Shown: positions 58,502 through 64,000 of the stretch, piece after piece
Layout: the number at the start of each line of letters is the position of its first letter
How positions within the stretch are numbered: position 1 is the first letter of the stretch
Source: Apricaphanius iberus
Taxonomy: Eukaryota; Chordata; Actinopteri; Cyprinodontiformes; Aphaniidae
Direction: 5' to 3'
DNA: 64,000 nt
Assembly (NCBI GenBank): GCA_028564705.1
Contig: JAPXFQ010000117.1
Coordinates: 229,190 to 293,189, forward strand
Translations under genes and position numbers: made by a program
Notes under the pieces: generated by a model
What the model saw: only the letters and a program-made list of their open reading frames with translations
The model's database searches: none
What the model was told of the DNA's origin: nothing

Positions 58502-58715
58502 TCAGTTGGTTTTGTTTTCACAGAGCAATTCATACAGTTCATATGCCAGCAGACTTCTAGGCTGCAGAAACACAAAGTCGGGTAGCTTGCCAAAATATTG
58601 ATCATCCAGAGTTTCAGGAAAGGGTCCTACCCTGGTAAGCAGGATTGGAACAGAAGGGAAAACTTTGCATATATGAGCTCTGTCTGTCATCACGGTGTGA
58701 ACTCTGTCATTATCA
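58502..58715 (-). CDS. candidate 3'-terminal exon of an unrecognised host gene
   Basis: The minus strand reads 71 codons to a TGA at 58502. It follows a TTTTCATTGATCTGTGTCCAG acceptor-like sequence, with an in-frame stop just upstream, as expected for an intron. Segments include VMTDRAHICKVFPSVPILL, TRVGPFPETLDDQYFGKLP and DFVFLQPRSLLAYELYELL. Composition is protein-like and free of stops amid AT-rich DNA. I do not recognise the family, and I see no upstream exon within the window. It could instead be a chance frame or a pseudogene exon. Confidence 0.42.
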
Positions 58716-60382
58716 CTGGACACAGATCAATGAAAATGAGTTGAGAGCAATAAAAAAGGATGATAGGGACTGTGGTCCAGTTTATGAAAAATGAGTCTCA
58801 ACAACCATTTCAAGAAATATTCTGTCTAGCTTTTATCGTACTTAAGTGTTTAAAACGTTAAAACAACCAACAATACCTTGCAACATTCACAGTCATGTAA
58901 AGTCATAAAATATTCTGCTTCCATTGCCCCAAGAAAGCAAATTGGAAAGCATGACAATGTCCACTGTAACAACCTGTAACACTCAGATATTTTAATTAAA
59001 TGTACACAGATGCCAAGTAATATTATAGGTTTAGATATTTATCGAATAATGTTACATTATGACAAAATGATTCTATCTGCATAACTCCTCACGAGCCCAG
59101 CAGAACAGAATTTAAACACACATTTCATTGAGTCTATTATACTTTTCCAACAGCAAGCTTTGATATATCTGCTTTAAGACTTTGTAATAATCTGGACATG
59201 AAAGAACATTTATTTTCTAACACTTTACGTTTTAAAATGTACTCGTCAAATTGATAACACTCTGTGTTAATACCCCTATTATGCAGTTGTCTTTACAACA
59301 TACCCTGCAGTCATGCCCAGGTAGCAGAACACTCTATGTTTGTGATGCTGAGACAGTGTAACACCTCGAGGGAAGCTGTTTGGTGAGAACAGAGCAGTTT
59401 CTCTTCATCCCTCGGCAGGAACTTGTTTTAACAAGATGTCCTCTGGCATGTGACGTTTTTTTGTCTCAAAAATATAGATAACTCAGGTTTATTTATGTCT
59501 GTATAAGATTAATATTTTAAACTAAAAAAGTGTGTTTATACAACAAAATATTGCATATTTAACACAATGTTTACATTTTTGAAATTAGAAAGTTGCTCTA
59601 AAACAAGAGTTTCTAGAAGAATGAAATAGTGAACAATGAAACATCTACCAACTCAGTGTTTAAGCATATATATATAGTATTATTTTTCTATCCCCTCCTT
59701 TTACAATCAAGAAATATTTTTGTAACCCACAGTTAGAACTTTACAGCTTATTACCACTTCTTGTATCAGGGTGTAGGCATGCATATGCAAGAACTTAAAG
59801 CTTATGCTTATCTCGTATGTTATATGTATCACACCTGGTTACCCTTCTGGAGCTGAAGCCGTCATCCAGAAGAGGTTGGTTATGACTGACCAAAGCCCTG
59901 CTTTCTTGCCGCCATGCCTTACAGAATAAGGTTTTTAAAGCCTGTGCAGTCAATCCACTCGGTACTTTGTCAGGGTTCTTTTTGACATACTACTGCTTCA
60001 ACCCAGTGTGGCATGGACTGGATCAGCCTGTGTCTCTGCTGAAGTGATAAGGACCCCTAGATGGCTTAAAAATGTTCCATTTTGACAAACAGAAGTTTTT
60101 CTCTGACTTAATTATTTACATTGCAGTAGTGAAGCTTCAGTAGAGGCAGGTAGAGAGACAGGGGTGAGAAGCCAAGTTTGATGTTATCTTCAAGATCAAC
60201 CATTTAAAAAGCTATAACACACTGATTTATTTACAACCAGTCATGGTGTGAATTAATTATTTTCAAAATTCAGAATCAGCAGCTGATGTAATTAAATTTG
60301 CTTTAAATCCGGATTCTGTTAGCATAATTTTCAAACTAAACAGATTTGAGTTCATGATGGAAAAAAATCTATTATATCAATA
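58716..60382. other. no feature recognised
   Basis: AT-rich DNA; would include intron sequence if the exon at 58502-58715 is real. No other exon-like tract found. Confidence 0.4.
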
Positions 60383-61190
60383 AAGTGTTAGGATTCTGTG
60401 TCTGTGTGTTGGAGGCTGTATCTTCTCCTACCTTCTTCACAGGGGCGTGGCAGGCACCAGCCAGCAGGTGTTCCTCATGTGGACTCATCAGGACCAGCTT
60501 CATAAGAGGAGCGGATTCAGCATGCTTGCGCCAGAGCATAGTAACATGGCCCAAACTTAGTTCTAAGTATCTTTTAAATGTATTTTTGGAAAACTCTGAA
60601 GCGCTTGCGCTCACTAACCTTGTCACCTTAACAGATCCAGATATGGAACCTTCCTCGTCCTTGTGAAGTCTCAGCCTGGACAAACCTTTCTCCTTTCGCT
60701 CCTCCCCGAGTTCAACTCTGGTTCCTCCCGAAGTCAGGAGTCTCCAAATCACAAACTGCCATGCTACCGACTGGGTGGCCCCCCCCCCCCGTGGTCAGCC
60801 TCTGCACCGCTCCCCACCTGGTTCATTTGGTCCACATTCACCTTCTCCATCATTCTGCTTGCCTGCCCGTCCTCCGTTTCCACCTGTAAGAGAAAGACCA
60901 GAACCATCAGGACTCCAGCCTGCAGCAGACACTGGATATCCTCTTACCGTCCCCAAATCCTCCGGACAACCTGTAAGCATAAAAACCCTCAGCAATTACC
61001 TTTGAATCACTTACCTCAGATTACCTTTCCCTCATCCTCTCTACAGTCTGTTCCTACTGTTAAAATGTGAAAAAAAAACTTCCAGAATACAAACCTTTGT
61101 TAATAAAATATTTTCTTAACTTTACCATTGTCTCCGTGTCTCAACTTATGTTGCATTTGAGTCTCAAAAAAAAAATCATGACAAAGGGGT
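60383..61190 (+). repeat. unclassified interspersed repeat
   Basis: Starts TTAGGATTCTGTGTCTGTGT, has a C/T-rich middle with a C-run at 60780, an AATAAAATATTTTCTTAACT motif near 61098, and ends TTGTCTCCGTGTCTCAAC and CATGACAAAGG. The series resembles an abundant fish repeat whose end carries AATAAA followed by CTGTGTCTGC-type sequence. Open frames on both strands are composition effects. Confidence 0.4.
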
Positions 61191-61929
61191 TATTGCAAGA
61201 TATCTCAAAATATTTCAGGATATTCATGTGAATGTAGCTGCAAAAACCTAATCTTAGATGACTAATTTTTTTACAAGGATTTCAATCTGAGAAGTCACTA
61301 TGTTTCACAAAATAATCTGGTGTTTTCTGTCTCCAAACATTACCAGTGTCTGACCAGAAACTTTAAGATGACTGCTTGTTAATGAAAAAATAGGCAAGAA
61401 GTTACCTTGGGAGCAGGAAGTGGTTTCATTTTTGAAAGAATATCGAGCTTCCAATATAAGACATAAAAAGATGGCAGACCAAGCAAAAAGACAGTGACCT
61501 CTGGGATATTTCATTGTTGCAGATGTTGCTCAGTTTTTTTTATAGCCATGATATGCTGAATAACTGGTTAATCAAGGTTTTGCACAAGCAATCTTGGGAG
61601 TGACAGCTCTGCTCAACTCTTTATTTAGCTGCTCGCTGTTTTAAGGTTGAATAAAGACTCATCGTACATAGTGGACACATTTCTAAAAGCTATAAGTTGG
61701 AGGTAAAGCTCTACCTGTTTCTATGGGGTTTGCCCAGTAAAATTCAAAATGTCAGACATGCTATATCTCTCTCTGGGTTAAGAGTTGCGGTATTTCTTCA
61801 ACCCATTTATTCAAAACCCAAAGCAAGGAAGACAGTAAAATTATTTTTAGTTGTCAATTGAAGCCTAATAAATATAGAAAAATAGATGACCACCCCCAGG
61901 ACAAAGATAGATGTGGAGAGGAATACAGG
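61191..61929. other. no feature recognised
   Basis: AT-rich DNA. Confidence 0.4.
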
Positions 61930-62175
61930 ACCTGACCAACTACAGACGCCAGAGCCCATTCACCACCTGTTTGACTTGCTGTCCTCAGGACACTGCTACA
62001 GGACAAACGGCAACCCCCTCAAAATCTAAACTATCACTCCACAATGATTTGGTTTCCATTGTTGATTTTTGCTCTGCATATGCTGTCTAGCTTATTGATT
62101 GTATTTTCTAGTACTATTTTTTAGTTTTGTATATTTCTGAATTTTTTATGTTTTTGTCTTGAAATGTATTGTGTG
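61930..62175 (+). pseudogene. LINE C-terminal and 3'-UTR remnant
   Basis: The plus strand reads HLFDLLSSGHCYRTNGN near 61960-62012, resembling the [12 protein letters not shown] motif near the C-terminus of L2-type LINE proteins (compare LINE E). A T-rich 3' UTR-like stretch follows. Very worn. Confidence 0.5.
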
Positions 62176-62426
62176 TGTAGAGATTTTTTCCTCTGAACGA
62201 CATCCTCAGCCAATCAGAGTCACTTTGTGAAGACCTGCATGCTCACTGGCTGGTGCTTCAACATTGATTTTTCTGGACAGCTGTTCTCAGTGCCTGCCGA
62301 AAGACAGCTGTAGCTTAGCATAACATGCTAAGTCAAAGCTCGAAGCTGCAAGGGACTCCGTTCAGCTCGAAATGCAATAATAATAATCAGAGGATGACAT
62401 CTTGAATTGTTTGGATTATATTTTTT

Positions 62427-62433
<7 letters not shown>
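62176..62433. other. no feature recognised
   Basis: Mixed composition, no motif. Confidence 0.35.
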
Positions 62434-62477
<44 letters not shown>

Positions 62478-62479
62478 TA
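62434..62479. repeat. TA dinucleotide array, Tc1 target
   Basis: TA repeats end at the TA that directly precedes the left end of the Tc1 element. Confidence 0.88.
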
Positions 62480-64000
62480 CACTACCGTTCAAAAGTTTGG
62501 GGTCACATTGAAATGTCCTTATTTTTGAAGGAAAAGCACTGTACTTTTCAATGAAGATAACTTTAAACTAGTCTTAACTTTAAAGAAACACACGCTATAC
62601 ATTGCTAATGTGGTAAATGACTATTCTAGCTGCAAATGTCTGGTTTTTGGTGCAATATCTACATAGGTGTATAGAGGCCCATTTCCAGCAACTATCACTC
62701 CAGTGTTCTAATGGTACAATGTGTTTGCTCATTGGCTCAGAAGGCTAATTGATGATTAGAAAACCCTTGTGCAATCATGTTCACACATCTGAAAACAGTT
62801 TAGCTCGGTACAGAAGCTACAAAACTGACCTTCCTTTGAGCAGATTGAGTTTCTGGAGCATCACATTTGTGGGGTCAATTAAACGCTCAAAATGGCCAGA
62901 AAAAGAGAACTTTCATCTGAAACTCGACAGTCTATTCTTGTTCTTAGAAATGAAGGCTATTCCATGCGAGAAATTGCTAAGAAATTGAAGATTTCCTACA
63001 ACGGTGTGTACTACTCCCTTCAGAGGACAGCACAAACAGGCTCTAACCAGAGTAGAAAAAGAAGTGGGAGGCCGCGTTGCACAACTGAGCAAGAAGATAA
63101 GTACATTAGAGTCTCTAGTTTGAGAAACAGACGCCTCACAGGTCCCCAACTGGCATCTTCATTAAATAGTACCCGCAAAACACCAGTGTCAACATCTACA
63201 GTGAAGAGGCGGCTGCGGGATTCTGGGCTTCAGGGCAGAGTGGCAAAGAAAAAGCCATATCTGAGACTGGCCAATAAAAGAAAAAGATTAAGATGGGCAA
63301 AAGAACACAGACATTGGACAGAGGAAGACTGGAAAAAAGTGCTGTGGACGGATGAATCCAAGTTTGAGGTGTTTGGATCACAAAGAAGAACGTTTGTGAG
63401 ACGCAGAACAACTGAAAAGATGCTGGAAGAATGCCTGACGCCATCTGTTAAGCATGGTGGAGGTAATGTGATGGTCTGGGGTTGCTTTGGTGCTGGTAAG
63501 GTGGGAGATTTGTACAGGGTAAAAGGGATTCTGAATAAGGAAGGCTATCACTCCATTTTGCAACGCCATGCCATACCCAGTGGACAGCGCTTGATTGGAG
63601 CCAATTTCATCCTACAACAGGACAATGACCCAAAACACACCTCGAAATTGTGCAAGAACTATTTAGAGAAGAAGCAGGCAGCTGGTATTCTATCGGTAAT
63701 GGAGTGGCCAGCGCAGTCACCAGATTTGAACCCCGTTGAGCTGTTGTGGGAGCAGCTTGACCGTATGGTACGCAAGAAGTGCCCATCCAACCAATCCAAA
63801 TTGTGGGAGCTGCTTCTAGAAGCGTGGGGTGCAATTTCTCCAGATTACCTCAACAAATTAACAGCTAGAATGCCAAAGGTCTGCAATGCTGTAATTGCTG
63901 CAAATGGAGGATTCTTTGATGAAAGCAAAGTTTGATGTAAAAACAATCTTATTTCAAATAAAAATCATTATTTCTAACCTTGTCAATGTCTTGACTCTAT
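62480..64000 (+). mobile_element. Tc1-like transposon, intact gene, right end outside window
   Basis: It begins CACTACCGTTCAAAAGTTTG just after TA. The left untranslated part is 412 bp. The transposase ends at 63935, followed by TTTCAAATAAAAATCATT (a polyadenylation-like AATAAA at 63957-63962). The right inverted repeat would lie past 64000 and cannot be checked. The element starts in a TA array like the one at 19558. Confidence 0.9.
62892..63935 (+). CDS. Tc1-like transposase, intact 347-residue ORF
   Basis: The enzyme would bind the inverted repeats, cut the element out and insert it at TA. The start is the ATG in CAAAATGG (good context), giving the usual length for the family (about 340). 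Residues 1-60 form the first helix-turn-helix (ETRQSILVLRNEGYSMREI and AKKLKISYNGVYYSL). GRPRCTTEQED near residue 59 is the AT-hook-like GRPR motif. A second helix-turn-helix lies near 70-110. Catalytic residues are all present: Asp in VLWTDESKFEVFG, Asp in [12 protein letters not shown] and Glu in SPDLNPVELLWEQL, with 34-residue-type spacing. A KHGGGNVMVWGCF glycine-rich box lies between. No stop or frameshift is seen. Confidence 0.93.
   Translation: MARKRELSSETRQSILVLRNEGYSMREIAKKLKISYNGVYYSLQRTAQTGSNQSRKRSGRPRCTTEQEDKYIRVSSLRNRRLTGPQLASSLNSTRKTPVSTSTVKRRLRDSGLQGRVAKKKPYLRLANKRKRLRWAKEHRHWTEEDWKKVLWTDESKFEVFGSQRRTFVRRRTTEKMLEECLTPSVKHGGGNVMVWGCFGAGKVGDLYRVKGILNKEGYHSILQRHAIPSGQRLIGANFILQQDNDPKHTSKLCKNYLEKKQAAGILSVMEWPAQSPDLNPVELLWEQLDRMVRKKCPSNQSKLWELLLEAWGAISPDYLNKLTARMPKVCNAVIAANGGFFDESKV

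Noticed and set aside
60385..61070. Plus-strand ORFs in the C/T-rich tract as a secreted protein
   Set aside because: They overlap a probable interspersed repeat and show no conserved domain; the hydrophobic stretches come from C/T-rich composition.

Overview
This window looks like repeat-rich, non-coding DNA from a ray-finned fish (teleost) nuclear genome. The evidence is the composition and the mix of transposon lineages: L2/Rex1-type LINEs with microsatellite tails, several Tc1 lineages, Harbinger and hAT DNA transposons, a DIRS/Ngaro-like tyrosine-recombinase retroelement and a Ty3/Gypsy remnant. I see no complete host gene. Two short minus-strand tracts (58502-58715 and 40873-41410) look like isolated or decayed exons that I cannot name.

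Layout, 1-15 kb. A possible ERV-type LTR (740-1215, minus) abuts a decayed LINE (A). The linker of LINE A contains an expanded minisatellite, and a ~1.1-kb foldback element sits inside that array. A second LINE (B, 4056-6230, minus) lies directly next to it. A DIRS/Ngaro-like retroelement fills 8817-14432. It has gag-like, RNase H and tyrosine-recombinase remnants and terminal B-A-B repeats, and it is interrupted by LINE 3' ends.

Layout, 15-30 kb. A Harbinger element (18709-21604) keeps remnants of two convergent genes, and a Tc1 element (19558-21134) sits within the Myb-like gene's intron. LINE D (22180-28240, minus) is split by a 3.1-kb hAT element that still shows a canonical intron. A GC-rich LINE 3'-UTR-like segment and a Tc1 end follow.

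Layout, 30-48 kb. Mostly AT-rich unannotated DNA, with a foldback element, Gypsy pol and 5' LTR/PBS remnants, MITEs, tRNA-like SINE heads, Tc1 fossils, and a second hAT pseudogene of the DUF4371/ZMYM1 type.

Layout, 48-64 kb. LINE E (48762-52490, minus) is close to full length; I see one nonsense codon and a 606-bp Harbinger-type MITE in it. After a long featureless stretch comes a candidate terminal exon. The window ends in a Tc1 element with an intact 347-residue transposase, whose right end lies beyond the window.

How it works together. There is no pathway or operon here. The main story is layered insertion: DNA transposons inside retrotransposons, or inside other DNA transposons, which gives a relative order of events. 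All family assignments come from recognising motifs by eye; no database search was run.
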